Below are positions 24,697-36,380 of a DNA stretch of 64,000 nucleotides, piece by piece. The notes below the pieces were generated by a model that was not told the origin of the DNA, ran no database searches, and worked only from the letters and a program-made list of their open reading frames with translations. The position numbers and the translations under genes were made by a program. The stretch is from contig NC_044302.2 of NCBI RefSeq assembly GCF_004027225.2, positions 72,350,993-72,414,992 on the forward strand, in the 5' to 3' direction. Numbering within the stretch: the first letter of the stretch is position 1; each line of letters starts with the position of its first letter. This DNA is from Strigops habroptila. Lineage: Eukaryota > Chordata > Aves > Psittaciformes > Psittacidae.

Positions 24697-27600
24697 CTGT
24701 GGTAAGGAAAATGTGTGTGTGAAAGACTGAAAAAATAATTGAGGTACAAGAAAATTACAAGGTTAGTTTTTGCTGATATGCTCTTTGGTTTTCATTCAAA
24801 AAAATAATTAAATTAATTTTGTTTGTATCATTCATCCAAAGAGAAAATTTCCAATGTTAAAAGGACAGGAATCTGAAAGAATCTTTTTTTTTTTTCTTTT
24901 TTTAGTTAAAAATTCAAGCCAATATTGAAGCGTTTCTTTAAGAGTTGTGATATAGGTACATTGTCTTATTTCAAATGGTAACAATTCGGGCAGCTTATTT
25001 AAAATTGGTTGTACATTAGCCTTCTCTCTATTCTAAAACTATAAAAAACACCCTTAACTTGATATATATATTTATCAATTAAGTTACTCTAACTTTTTTA
25101 AAATTATGGGTTTGAATGTTCATCTTTCCATAATGATTAGAGGAGCTAAAACCTTGAAGCTTGATAATGTTCCCTGACAATCCTTGTCAAGGTATAGGAT
25201 ACCAGAAATAGTCCATTTGTTGTTTGTCAGAATGCCAAATGAAACATCTGCTAGGGAAGTTTTTGTCTATTCAGTGCATTTCAGCATTGAGGTGTTACAG
25301 CGTTCTAATAGATTGCATAATGATCATACAACTTAAGAATAAAGCCAGGGGAAAGAAGAGACTTTTTAAAAGAAGAATTTTCAATAGTAGATTTAAAACA
25401 CGCTTTTCCCAGTAAAAAAATAGTGCAAAATAGTACTTTTAAAGTTAATGTAGGGGCACTGAAAACCTAATACAGAGAGCACACCCCAAGAAAGAAATCA
25501 TCAAGTGTTTACCAAGATTGTCTCACCATGTTTTACTGTGTTGTGAGTAAATGCAACTGTGAGTTGCAACTTACCACAGAATTCAAGTTTCTGTACTCCT
25601 GCAGAGCCATTTTGCAGTCCAGTGTTGTTCCTTCACCTACCACAGTTCGTATTGTGCCCACACCAGAGCTTTTGCTCTGTGACAATCATAAGGAAATATG
25701 GGGAAGATGAAAAGAAAGAAGAAAATATGAAGTTGGAGAAAAATATGCATCGTTTAATACTTGACAGCACATTTACACTAGGAATTAAAATGAAGTATTA
25801 GGGCTAGGCATAGTGCCACCAAGTAAGAGAGGTTATCTAGCTAGCTATTCTTCCTGTCTCCACTGAGACATACTGTCTCTCCTGTATTATCCAATTATAT
25901 TGCCAGAAAAATGAGGATCAAACATTTCAGGTCCAGGGTTGTTGTAGGAACTGACCTTCTCACATACCTGAATGCCACCTCTTTTATCCCACCCATTTCT
26001 TTCATTCATTTCCAACCTTTTTCTTTTCTATTTTTCCACCATTTCTTTTGTATAGATTCTGTACCAGTTCTCCCCTGGCCAAAAAGCCTAACAAAAATTT
26101 GATTTTCAAAACCAGGAAGCTGTGATTTGCGAAGAGAAGGAATTAAAAAATAGATTGTCCTTTTTGCCATGATGTACAAAGCAGGCATGAAAGAATTCTG
26201 GTTTGCTTTTTGAAGAGTTTTTTTGAGCATTACCTTCATTTTTGCAACATTTCATTTTGAAAATTTAGGTTTTATGTATTCTGCCAGTTGATACATGTAT
26301 AGGATAGATCACTGGAAAGGTAACAAGACAAAGTTATCAGAAACAGCAAGGAAATGGGTTTGTTGACTTAAATGAGAGGTATGATTTTTAATTCCACATA
26401 GTCACATTTTTTCCAAACTATTAGAATAAAATATATTTACTGTAAAACATATAATTGGATAAAGCTTTCAACTTAGATTAAAAGTGTCCACTCTTTCATA
26501 GTAGAGAGAGCAGAACTTCAAAGATAAAGTTTCGAGACTTCTAATAACAGAAGTTACAGGAAGGATTGTACCTTTTTTAATATATTTTAAGAGGACACAA
26601 AGTAGATTTTTTTTAGTAGCGTTTAGAAAGCAAACCTCAAACCTGCCCTGCTTTTTTGTATATTAAAATTGCAATTCAACTTTTATACAAATAATCATGC
26701 ATCGCCCATACAATAACGTAGTATTTACTTACTTGTAACAGTTATTTTTCTTCTTTGCTTCCCAGATTTACTCTAAATATATCTGTCCTTATTTAGGGGT
26801 AAGTCTTATGAGTAGTGAATATGTTATTTTTATTTAAATGAAAATACACAGAAAACATCTTGGTTTTGTTTAAGTATTAAATATAATAATATAATCATCC
26901 ACCCACTGTGTTGGGCAAAGTTGGGCAACTGGTTTCATCTCCCTCTGCTCCTGCTTCCTCTTACCCCTTTGCCTGATTGGCAAGTTCTTCAGGGCAAGCT
27001 GTGTTTCACATTGTGCCATTTTACCTGTGTATATATCAGTGTATATATTGCCTGAGAAAATGATGTCCTATTACAGATTCAATGTTCTTGGCACTTACGT
27101 AATGTAAATATTGATAATATGTTACATACATAGCATACTAGAACGCCAGCTGCCATGCTTACCCGTAGACTTTTGTAGCCACTACGTCTTTTGTAATACC
27201 AGCAGCCAAAGATAAGTAAAATTGCCAGCACCAAAATGGAGAGTCCAATACCCAGGGCTCTGTTGGGAAAGCAAAACAAAATGACACCAGAAGTAGGTGC
27301 ATTCATCTGGGAGCAAGAATGAGGGGAGCAAGTTTGTAGTTTGTATCAGTACCCTTTTATCAGAGAAAGGCATGGAGCATTATTTACCTCAGAAAACAGA
27401 TGAAGTATCAATAACTTCAGCCAGTCTCTGTAGACTAAGCAGTTAGTTAAATTGTCTGCTAAGTTCTTAAGCATTTTAAAAAAGATGAATACACTGGTTC
27501 GAAGATAATAATCTACCAGTGGCTACTGCTTCTAAAAACAATCCCTGCACTGCAATATTGGAAGAGAATGTGAAATTAATAAATGCCACACCTGCAAAGG

Positions 27601-29915
27601 CACAGCTCATGTTCATTTGTTACGTTTCTCTGGGCAGCAAGTATTGAGAAATGTACCCTAATTGCATCATATTGCAACAACTGCTGGTGACAGAAGGATT
27701 TTTTGGATACATGAAACACTACATAACCTCAAAACCAGAGTAAGAAACCTTGGATTATTCATAGAGCTCTATAATTCTTCAGTTCTTGTTCCATGACATA
27801 CTAGACAAAGTATCAGTGTCACTGGGTCATTTTAGGGAACTTACTTAGGCTTTGCAAACTCTGCTGTAAGACATCCTTCCCACTGCTTATCAGGGACATG
27901 AGAGAAGTAGCACAGCACAGTTTCACTATCTGTCAGAAAACAAGCTGACAAATTGCAAGTTTCCTAGTCACAAAACCCCCCTCCTCCTGTGTTAGTATCC
28001 TCCCTTGTAAGACATATGGAATTCAGTCCCCATGTTATTTGTTCTTCAACTGTTCAGGAACAGAAAAGTCTGCAAAATGCTTAAAGGGAACAGAGGACAG
28101 GAAAAAAAATGACCACATAAGTCAGGACAAACACATTCTAACACACTTTTATATATCATCTGTCCAGTTGCCCTGCAGGGATTTTTTTTTTTGCCAGGCT
28201 TTTCCACTGGGACTGAGGACCTGGGTATGAGACTTATCAGAGACCATTTATACCTATTTGCTATCATTTGCAGTGACTCAGAGTCTCGTGAAGGAGCAAT
28301 TCATTGTGACCCAAGAAGCCTGAAAGAAGATGCAAACAGATTCAAATGGCAGAACAGGCTGTTTCTTTGTCTGAACTGCCTGACTGCTGTTTGAAGCGTG
28401 AAGCCCCATGGAGCCAAAGGGATTTTCTTTTTCACAAGTACCTGAATCTTGCAAGTTGCTCCTGCCCTTTCAAGACTTTGTGTTGATCTGTTTAACCCAA
28501 GAATACAGCTTATGGCATTGACTTGTTTCCTGGTGCAGCTGTGTTGCAGCTGATCTTCAAATTTACAGGATGTCTCCACTGGTTTTGTTCCTGTCCCCCG
28601 CACAGTTAAAACTTGGAGGGACTACTTCTCCAAGCAACTGCTGCCGTTCCTACATTCTACATATGCAAACTTTCTGCTTTTCATGTGCTGTGTAGATTTA
28701 GCTGTCCATTAGCCTGTATCCCCTCCCCAGAATGTATCTCATTTCTGGATCTGGTGATTCTAACTGTGTTTGCCATCTAACTCCTTCCTCACCTGTTCAA
28801 GAGGCTAGTATAAAAAGCGTGTATGCAATTTCTTGCAATTCCGGTGAAAGTTGCAGCTGTGCTATTAGGAATCTGTGCTTTTATCTGGAATGCTCCTTTT
28901 GGTACTGGAAGAAGAGTCACTTTTCCATCACATACCTAGAAAAACTGCTTACAATTGCAGTCACTGGAATTCATAGCAGTTAGAAATGAGCATGCTTAGT
29001 TTCAAGTGTTAAGACATCAGCAGCCAGCTTTTGGAGAACTGAACTGCTCTGGAAGGACTATGAGAGAGCCTTCCCCTTTGTTTATTCTCTCTGCCCAGGG
29101 ATGAACATGGAGAAACAAGTATCTTGCTGTATGTGTGTGGCACAAGTCACAAGTTTGGGGGCCACTGAGCCAGTAGCAGAAGCACATTTCACATAGACAT
29201 ATCCCAGGCACATTTGAAATACTTATCTAAAGTAACAATATATCACCAATAGGACAGTGTGTCTAATAAACCAAGACCAAACATATTTTATTGTCAGCAA
29301 AACCAACAAAATATTAGCTTGAATTAGTTCTGCTTAAGTGGAGTCTCACCCACTTAGTTTACTGAGAGTCACATTTGTATGGCATTGATGTCTCCATCTG
29401 CTTTTTGATGATATTTTTCCATTTCTCTGGGCTTTTCACTTACATGATGCTTTAGGGTGAAACAATGTCCCTTTGAGGTCCTGAAGAGAGGTATATGGAT
29501 CTGGAGACAAAACTTAGTGAAAAGATCACCTTGCAACAGCCTCAAAAGAAAATTCTAAATAAGCCTCAAAATAAGCCTCAATAAACCTGGTAATTTTATT
29601 ATAGAGGATAATGACTTATCATCATATGATCAAACTCTAAATTCTTGAAGTCTGCAATTCTGATTTTTCTTAATCTTTGAGGGCTCTTATTGATTCTGCA
29701 ATGACAAACATAACAGGATAGATAAAACACACTCCGTCTACATTCAACAGTGACTTTTTCAGATACTATTTTGTACAATTCTTTCAATGTAAATGTTTAT
29801 CACCAGCTTACATGCTAATATAGGTTTTGCTTTATGCTTACTCTTCTGCTGCAAGATAGCCACGTCCTTTCCCTCTGAAAAAGTTGCCATCTGTATGGTG
29901 GTTTCTTCTGGGCAT
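24628..29915 (-). CDS. MLANA: MLANA, Melan-A/MART-1, complete in four coding exons
   Basis: Small melanosome membrane protein of pigment cells; in mammals it works with PMEL and GPR143 in melanosome biogenesis. Joining 29842-29915, 27163-27259, 25575-25676 and 24628-24696 on the minus strand gives 113 aa (human 118) with all junctions GT-AG and phases agreeing. Visible parts: a short basic luminal N-terminus starting MPRRNHH; a single transmembrane helix ALGIGLSILVLAILLIFGCW (about 26-45); a basic stop-transfer YYKRRSGYKSLR; a cytoplasmic tail with LQE and ending VPDAPPAYDK...SPPPYSP. The tail matches the human C-terminus nearly residue for residue, including the PPPY motif, which in human binds NEDD4-type ligases. 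Its orientation against BRD10 agrees with the mammalian locus. Confidence 0.95.
25575..25676 (-). CDS. MLANA: MLANA third coding exon
   Basis: Exactly 34 codons in phase 0, flanked by 'tgattgtcacag' and 'gtaagttgc' on the minus strand. It encodes SKSSGVGT ... KMALQEYRNLNSV, aligning with the human segment that has DKSLHVGT and SLQEKN. This is the fastest-changing part of the tail. Confidence 0.9.
27163..27259 (-). CDS. MLANA: MLANA second coding exon, transmembrane segment
   Basis: A 97-nt exon: one base completes the Glu codon from exon one, then 32 codons ALGIGLSILVLAILLIFGCW followed by YYKRRSGYKSLR. The donor is 'gtaagc'. The position corresponds to the human segment starting AAGIGILTV. 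Confidence 0.95.
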
Positions 29916-29940
29916 GTTGTGAGCTTGGTCCTGCTCAAGC
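29842..29940 (-). CDS. MLANA: MLANA first coding exon (start at 29915)
   Basis: Minus-strand exon with acceptor 'accttgcag' at 29941-29949 and donor 'gtaagc'. The ATG (29913-29915) opens MPRRNHHTDG ... GYLAAEE. Twenty-five bases of 5' UTR precede it in the same exon, so a further non-coding exon must exist upstream. Confidence 0.88.
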
Positions 29941-30797
29941 CTGCAAGGTAGAAATACAGTGCCTCAGTGTAATAAATGCTTTGTTATCTTCAAAGCATAT
30001 TATTATCAACTTTTTTGTTTTAATGGGAGCATTTTAGGGAGGCAGGACAATTGGATATCCTCACAATCAAGTAGATCCATCTACATATGCAACTCTTCCA
30101 ATTTAAGTCAAAACTCAGAACCATAACTATAGTCTATGTTTGAGTAGCTCCACTAACATCAGGACATTTGCACCTAAATGCAACAGAGAAGAACTTGGCA
30201 TGGTTGCTTTAGGTAATAAGTGATGGCCAACTTCTGAAGTAAAATCTCTCAGGAATATAGAAAGAAAGGCAATTTACTTGGATAAGAAAAACTATTCAGA
30301 GGAAGAAAAACTAATATTATCCTTAGAAGCTTCTTTATTTCTGTTATTGCCTGTAAATGCTCAAGGGCCATGTCTTCAACCAGCATAAACAGTCAGCGAC
30401 CTGTTCATTTTCAGATGATTTTTCTAATTTATGTCTGTTGACAATTTATAGTTAGATGTGTAGGGAATTTGTATTATAATCTTAATTTCCAGTCTTAAGG
30501 GAATAATCATCCAGCTAAATGTCTGAACAATTAAAAATCTAATTGGTCAAACAGTGAAGAAGAAATCCACAAATAATTTTTCTGTCATTTAAAGAGCGGA
30601 ACAGATGCTACTTGATAGTATTCAGCTAATCTACCTATCTTACGCAGGTGAAGTATAAAAAGTGTATTGAAGTGTATAAAATATATGGGAAACAGAACAT
30701 TTTCAGAATTCAGTTAGAGACAGTTATATCTCTTCTGAAGCACAGTTTTGAAGTAACACAGAAAATTTTGCATAGAATAAGAAAATACAAATCTTAC

Positions 30798-30950
30798 CTC
30801 CTTCAGACGTGTATTCTGCCTGTTAACTGAAAGGCATGTGCAGCTTTCTTCTCCTTGACTTGGTCTGGTTTTTACTTCTTTGATCTGTTCTCTTATGACT
30901 ATCACGAGTTTAAATTCCTCTCAGTACAGCTTCTGAATGCATTAATTAGC
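30798..30950 (-). other. MLANA: Probable MLANA non-coding first exon
   Basis: A good minus-strand donor ('gaaggag' then 'gtaagat', boundary at 30798) lies 0.9 kb upstream of the first coding exon. That fits the non-coding first exon of mammalian MLANA. A TTTAAA-containing stretch at about 30909-30915 could serve as a weak TATA element, placing the start near 30880; the right edge given here is approximate. Confidence 0.4.
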
Positions 30951-31189
30951 ATGAAAGAGGCAAGGAGACAACTTTTCTTTTTTTTTCCTACAGCCTGCAT
31001 CCTTCCCTCCTGATAAGCAGCTCAAAAAGTTTGTTATTTCTTCATTTATTACATATCCTCTAAGAAATGGGTCAACACCATTTTACCTGCCTAATCAGTA
31101 CAAGCTGGTAGAGTGGGTTGACTATTTCTAAATTCAAACATGTTCTGATTTAGGGATGATTATTTTGTGGCAGAGGGGTGGTGATTTCA

Positions 31190-31195
31190 CACGTG
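31190..31195 (-). promoter_or_regulatory. CACGTG E-box upstream of MLANA, candidate MITF site
   Basis: A perfect CACGTG within 'tcacacgtgt', about 250-300 bp upstream of the putative MLANA first exon. MLANA is an established MITF target in mammals, through CATGTG/CACGTG boxes near the promoter. Binding here is inferred only from motif and position. Confidence 0.35.
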
Positions 31196-31530
31196 TTTAA
31201 CTATAGTTCTGTTTATGCACACTTTCTGCACCATTTAACACTGTGGAAACCAGTATAGTTGGAGCAGAACTTGTAGACGGATGCTGTTATTCCATGATAG
31301 AAGAGTTTAGATTAAGGCAAGTACAATTTAATTCTTACTGCAAAGCAGCTGCTGCAACAAAAAGAGAGTCTGTCCCATGGGCTTCAGTACTAACGAAGCC
31401 TAGTTTCCTATGGACTTGCATGAATTGCCTGTGCTCATTAAATGTGTAATTCCATTTACAATACCAGGCAAGAAAAGGCAGGCTATGATTAATTCAGAGG
31501 TCTGGGTGCTGTGTTAGTTACTGCCAAATT

Positions 31531-31553
31531 AAAAAAAAAAAAAAAAAAAAAAA
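31531..31553. repeat. Poly(A) tract, 23 bp
   Basis: An uninterrupted run of A. No flanking retrotransposon was recognised, so it is treated as a simple repeat. Confidence 0.9.
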
Positions 31554-31898
31554 GGAGCCATGTTATGCTTGTCATTTGTCCCAATTAACCATTAACTTCC
31601 TGCCACTTTTGGGGTTTTTTTACGTTTAAAGGACTCAAACTTAAAACTTTGAAGTTTTCACTTACCTTTGAAGCTGTGAACCTGGCTCTAAATGTGGTTG
31701 AAAATGGCTGGCACATTCAAAAGTTTACAGAAAGAACAGATAGTGTGAGAGATCAACAACCATTTCCCTAGGAAATCAAATGAAAAGTCTTAACATCAAT
31801 GTTCTTAGCTACTGCAGGGCTGGGAAGAGCCAGACCATTTTTCTGCTTCTATTCTTTGCCTAGTTATGGTAAAAATTTGATCTGGTTTTGGACATTTT

Positions 31899-32182
31899 TC
31901 CATGGTGGTGCCAAGGGTGGCAGTGACAGGACCAGAGGCAGTGGGTGCAAACTGAAACACAGGAGGTGCCCTCTGAACATCTGGAGGCACTTTTTTACCA
32001 TGGGGGCAAGTGAGCCCTGGCAGAGGTTGCCCAGAGAGGTTGGAGAGTCTCCTGCCTCTGAGATACTCAAAAGCCGCCTGGACATGGTGCTGAGCAATGG
32101 GATCCAATTGATCATGCTGGAGCAAGGGCGTTGGATGGCATGGCCTGCAGACAGCCCTTTCAACCTCAGTCACTGTGTGATT
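31899..32182 (+). mobile_element. CR1 LINE 3' fragment, plus orientation
   Basis: Matches the CR1 3' coding end and UTR: 'aaactgaaacacaggaggt', 'aggttgcccagagaggttgg', 'caaaagccgcctggacatgg' and a degraded 'ccctttcaacctcagtcactgtgtgat' end. 5'-truncated and frame-broken. The 100-130 codon open frames on both strands here are artefacts of this repeat. Confidence 0.88.
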
Positions 32183-33944
32183 AACATCAGAAAGATCTAA
32201 TTGTTTTTGCTAGGCCCATTAAAGTTTGAAACAACACATTTTTTGCAGAGGGAAAAATAAGGGGAGGAAGAATAATGAACATTAGTAAGGAGCATAAACT
32301 CACTCATTTGACCAAATGGCTCATTGTTTCTCTTATATTATCCCAGATGAACTCAACAGGAGTTTCGAAAGTGAAAGAGATGCAGAGAAAGTTTCTGTAG
32401 ATACCCATGTGTGTAAAACAGTAAGTGTATGCCATCAAGTTTATTAAGTTCCCAGGCAATACTCTGAAAATCTAATCGTGCTTATCATCAAATCATGTGT
32501 TTTCCTGAAGAAAAGCTTCACTTCTGGGAGAGGATGATGGGTACTTTTGTTCTTGTCAGAATCAAACCTGAGACCTACAGAAAATAGATGTGATACCAAG
32601 ATCAGTCTCTCCCCCTTCCTTGCCTCCAGCACTGGCAGAGATGGGGGCAAAATGTCAATATTTGATATTTGACTGAGTATTTTGTGTTCTGAATGAATCT
32701 CTTGTTAATAGTATAACAAGGAAGGAGAAAAAAGAACAACTTTTTCATGGATATGTGGTGCCATCTGGTATGTAAATACACAATGATTCTATTGAAGAAT
32801 TGGATGGATGAGGAGGTGAAGCACCATGTCCTGGTCCTGATATCGGGTTTTTTTACAAAATCTTATTTCTCCAAGGCAGTACTGCTAGCTCTGTCAGTGC
32901 TTTAATTTTGAGTTTTATAGATATTTCACTGGAAACTCTCAAGTATTTCAGTGGTAAATCTACATTAACACTAACAGAGTATTGTAAGCGTGAATAATAC
33001 TGTATGCTTTCAGTCGGTGCTGAAGATCCTCATATCTCCATGGTTTGGTGATGTACTTTAAAGTAGGTATTATCTGGCTTCCAGGGCTGACCAGTTCCAC
33101 TAGATGCCTGATTTAGAGCTTTTTGAGAAGAAGCTATTCCTCAAGTTGCTGCTACCTCAACTGTAGGCACCTCCAGGAAGCAATATGTTATCCTATGGAC
33201 TGCCTTGCACAGACACCATTAAGATGTTATCATCCTGAAAGCCTGGTTCATGAAACTAAGTTCCCCCTCAAGTGATTTCTAAGTGAAACTGTGCTCCTTA
33301 GTGTCAGACCCATCTCCCTCTGCTTCATCTCTGAACAAAGTACAGTAAAGAAGGAGTGGTAGTCTTAATACTCTAGTAGCTATGCCGAAAGGATGCAATG
33401 AATGCAATGGTGCCTGTGTTCCTGCATCTTGTTTTTCCAAAGAAAAAGGATTGGGTAGTTTTCCGGCAGTGTTTTTCTTTGCTGCTACTTTGTCCGTGGT
33501 TGACTGCAGGTTCTGAGGCCAGGGGATTGTTCAGATTTATGGCACTATTTCCAGGAGATGAAAGATAACCAACCATGGGTGGGAACCTTTTAGATGCAGT
33601 TGGGCACTATCAAGGTGAGGCAGAGTTATGACTTTCCTTGCATGTAATTTAAGGAGGCCATACCTGGATTCAAGAGAATGATGGTGCTTTCTAAAGCCTC
33701 ACAGTCCTGTTTAGTCCAGTGAGTGGCTAACTGGTTTAGGGTGAGAAACTCCTTGCAGGTGAGCTGCTGATTTAGGTCTCTAAGGCCATCTCAGAAGCTC
33801 TTTGAGGAAAGTGAATATAGGCAACACTGACTACATCATTAGCTTGGAACAAAACAGCCCTTTCCAAGTAATTCCTACAGCAATAGTCCAGTGAAATTTA
33901 ACCTGGAATATTGCTGCTACAGCTGAAGTAAAAGCAGTCCCAAA
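32183..33944. other. Intergenic between MLANA and the SLC16 gene, nothing recognised
   Basis: No exon, RNA gene or repeat identified; only short chance frames. Confidence 0.55.
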
Positions 33945-34181
33945 ATTAATATGAACACTAGGACTTTTTCTGTGCTATTAAACAGATACATAGTCATCAG
34001 CTGACAGAGTGTCCACATGACCAGTTCCATTTAGCAAAAAGGAATGAAAGAATGACTTTTCATGTCTCCTTTCACAGGGTCACAGTAGCCTGTTCAGACT
34101 GGTGGGGACCTGGGGAGGTGAATTAATACTAACACTAGGTGGTACTTCTGTGCTACTAAACAGATACATAGCCATCAGCTG
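33945..34181. repeat. Pair of about 60-bp direct repeats
   Basis: 33945-34003 and 34122-34181 are close copies, from 'attaat' through 'acactagg' and 'aaacagatacatag' to 'catcagctg', about 177 bp apart. They differ at a handful of positions. The DNA between them is unrelated. Confidence 0.85.
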
Positions 34182-34212
34182 TACTTGGTATCCCAAAATG
34201 GTGGCACAGCTT

Positions 34213-34300
34213 TGGAGCAGAGAAGAATAATCACCTCCCTTGATCTGCTGTATGTGCTCCTGTTCACACAGCCCAGGATGCCACCAGCCTTGTTTACGGA
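34213..34300 (-). mobile_element. CR1 LINE fragment, minus orientation
   Basis: The complement encodes a degraded version of the CR1 segment KAxxILGCxxxxxxSRSREVI. On the plus strand this appears as 'taatcacctcccttgat' and 'cagcccaggatgccacc'. Only about 90 bp survive. Confidence 0.7.
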
Positions 34301-35034
34301 CTGTGTCAGATGTCAGGGCATAACAAAATACAGAAATCGGTGGCAGGGCTTGTAAATAATTCTTGTAAAGAATTTTAACACAAACTCAGAGGTGGAAGCT
34401 GCATCTATTTAACACCTTTCCATTTCCTCACCCTCCAACAATTCCCCTTCCTTTCGTTTTAGAAAATGAAGTCATTTAAAATATTGGAACACTGCAGAAG
34501 ACTGGAGAATAATACTTACTAGAAGAATCTAACTTTTTCAATTGACATGATTGAAAAATGTTTTATCAGAAATTTCAGGGCCTTGCTACAAGAATTTGCC
34601 CACCCAGTTGTGTCCCTTCCAACGTGTGTTCCACAATCAAACCCTCACAGTTAGTTGATTTATTAGTGGTTCAGTGATTTTCCTGAAAGTTAAATTAAAT
34701 TTTTTAAATAATTGGTACTTTTATGAGACAAGAAAAAATTTTTTTAGATGTGTGAGTTACATTAAATTTGACTTCACAGGTTAAAGTGTTTCAATGGTAA
34801 AAATTTCTGAAGTTCCTAGCTAAGGCAGCTATGGTATTTGTAATAGTTGGAAAGCTTTTAAGAGCTATGGTTTTTTCCTTTTACTGTTTTTTTTTAAATA
34901 TGACCCAGCCTTTCCTCTCTTCTTCCACATTCTCTCTTCCCCCTGATAAAATAAAATGAACCACAACACTGTTTTTTGGATACATACTTTTTTGATTCTT
35001 ATCAATCGAATATTTGCTCAAAGAGTCTGAGGAT

Positions 35035-35700
35035 AGTGAAATGTGGGACTAAAGAGGGCCTCAGGAAGTCTTCTAGGCCATCCTACTGTTCTGAAGCACA
35101 ATTGAATATATTTAGATTCTCCCTCATATCTATTTTCTAACACCTCTGTTTTCATATTCTCGCTATAGTCTGTTTCTATGCTTAACAGGCTACAATGAAG
35201 TTTCTTCCCCCATTACACAACTCTGCTTTGCTGCAAAATCTATCAATTACTCATTGCCATGACAAAGAAAGGAGTTGTCTTCTTTATCTCAATCTATTAT
35301 GTATTTGAAGGCTGTTCTCATCCTCTGTACAACCTTTGTCTTCTAAACCAGACAAACTTCGTTACACTTTTTCTTTAGGCTGTTTTCTTAACCCTTCTCA
35401 TTCTTGTGCTTAATTCTTTGCAAGTTATGTACTTCTTCCAGCTGAAGCCTTGAAAGCACCATTATCTTCTTTATCTTACAATAGCACAGGAAGATATTTA
35501 CTATTATTAATACAGGGTTGCATATGGGATTCTTACTTGGTTTGAAGTCCACTGTAGCCTTAGGTCTTCCTCTGTTTTTCATCAATCCTTTTCCACTTTA
35601 TGTCTGTATATATTGGTTTTTACTTCTGATACTTCTATTATTCATGTAACTTTCCCCACTTATCAGGTTTACTTCTTCATCAGATTCCAGCTCTGCTCTG
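35035..35700 (-). mobile_element. Ancient CR1-like LINE remnant, minus orientation
   Basis: Plus-strand blocks follow the order of an old archosaur/turtle CR1 consensus: 'gagggcctcaggaagtcttc' and 'taggccatcctactgttct' (about 35051-35093), 'cttaacaggctacaatgaag' (about 35180), 'tttgaaggctgttctcatcc' (about 35303), 'tcttctaaaccagacaaac' (about 35339), 'ttccagctgaagccttga' (about 35433) and 'gaagtccactgtagcctta' (about 35545). It is diverged over its whole length. Judged from memory of the consensus. Confidence 0.65.
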
Positions 35701-36153
35701 TAGAGTACCTGCCTTTAGCTCGAACATATATTCATGTGCTCTTGCTTTCACATCTAACTTGTTTAATGAAAGTACTGAACACTACTTCCCTACACTGAAC
35801 ACCTGTGCTGATGACGCCTCTTTCTATTTGATAGTTATGGCTGCAGTCTGCATTTGGGGTTTCTACCTGCTGCATACATGTGTCATGGTAAATTCATTTA
35901 GACACAGTTTCCCTAGTTTGCTTATCGTAGCCCTGGGGGACTGTGTTGAGGACTTGTATAGTCAAAATGCAACTCCAACATCAAAGTAATATGATAATGG
36001 TTACTGGTGTGGTTTGCTTGTAAGCTAAAGATTTTCTTCCTCAGTTTCAAACATTCTGATCCAAAACTTCCATCATTTTATAAATCCTATTAATATTGAG
36101 TTTGAAGAAAACAGTTCCATATCTCCTGAAATGCTGTAAGATATCCGATAGAG

Positions 36154-36380
36154 TCACACCACTACGTCATGTTCTTGATACCTTTTGTTTTGAAGTTTCA
36201 GGAGACGGAGGGTAGAATAGGGTAATGTTGAGTTTTCTTGTTTAGTATTAGTCTGGTTCCCTCTTTCTTTTCTCTGTTGGAGCTGATCTAAAGTAACTAA
36301 AAATCCAGCTGATATGACAAGAGTTGCTCCTGCCATGTAGAAGCCTGCTCTGTAATCTCCAGCGATGTCCACAATCAGAA
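36154..36380 (-). CDS. SLC16-like gene, last coding exon
   Basis: Acceptor 'gtttctttccag' (minus strand), then LIVDIAGDYRAGFYMAG and the twelfth helix, and a polar tail ending QEHDVVV before the stop. The first codon, split with the previous exon, is GTT (Val), where relatives have Gly. No clear AATAAA was found close downstream. Confidence 0.85.

Noticed and set aside
26920-27050. A segment with 'ggcaagttcttcagggcaag' resembling a common archosaur interspersed repeat
   Set aside because: Similarity covers about 60 bp at best and could be chance.
31805-32173. A 122-codon minus-strand open frame
   Set aside because: It is antisense to a CR1 fragment.
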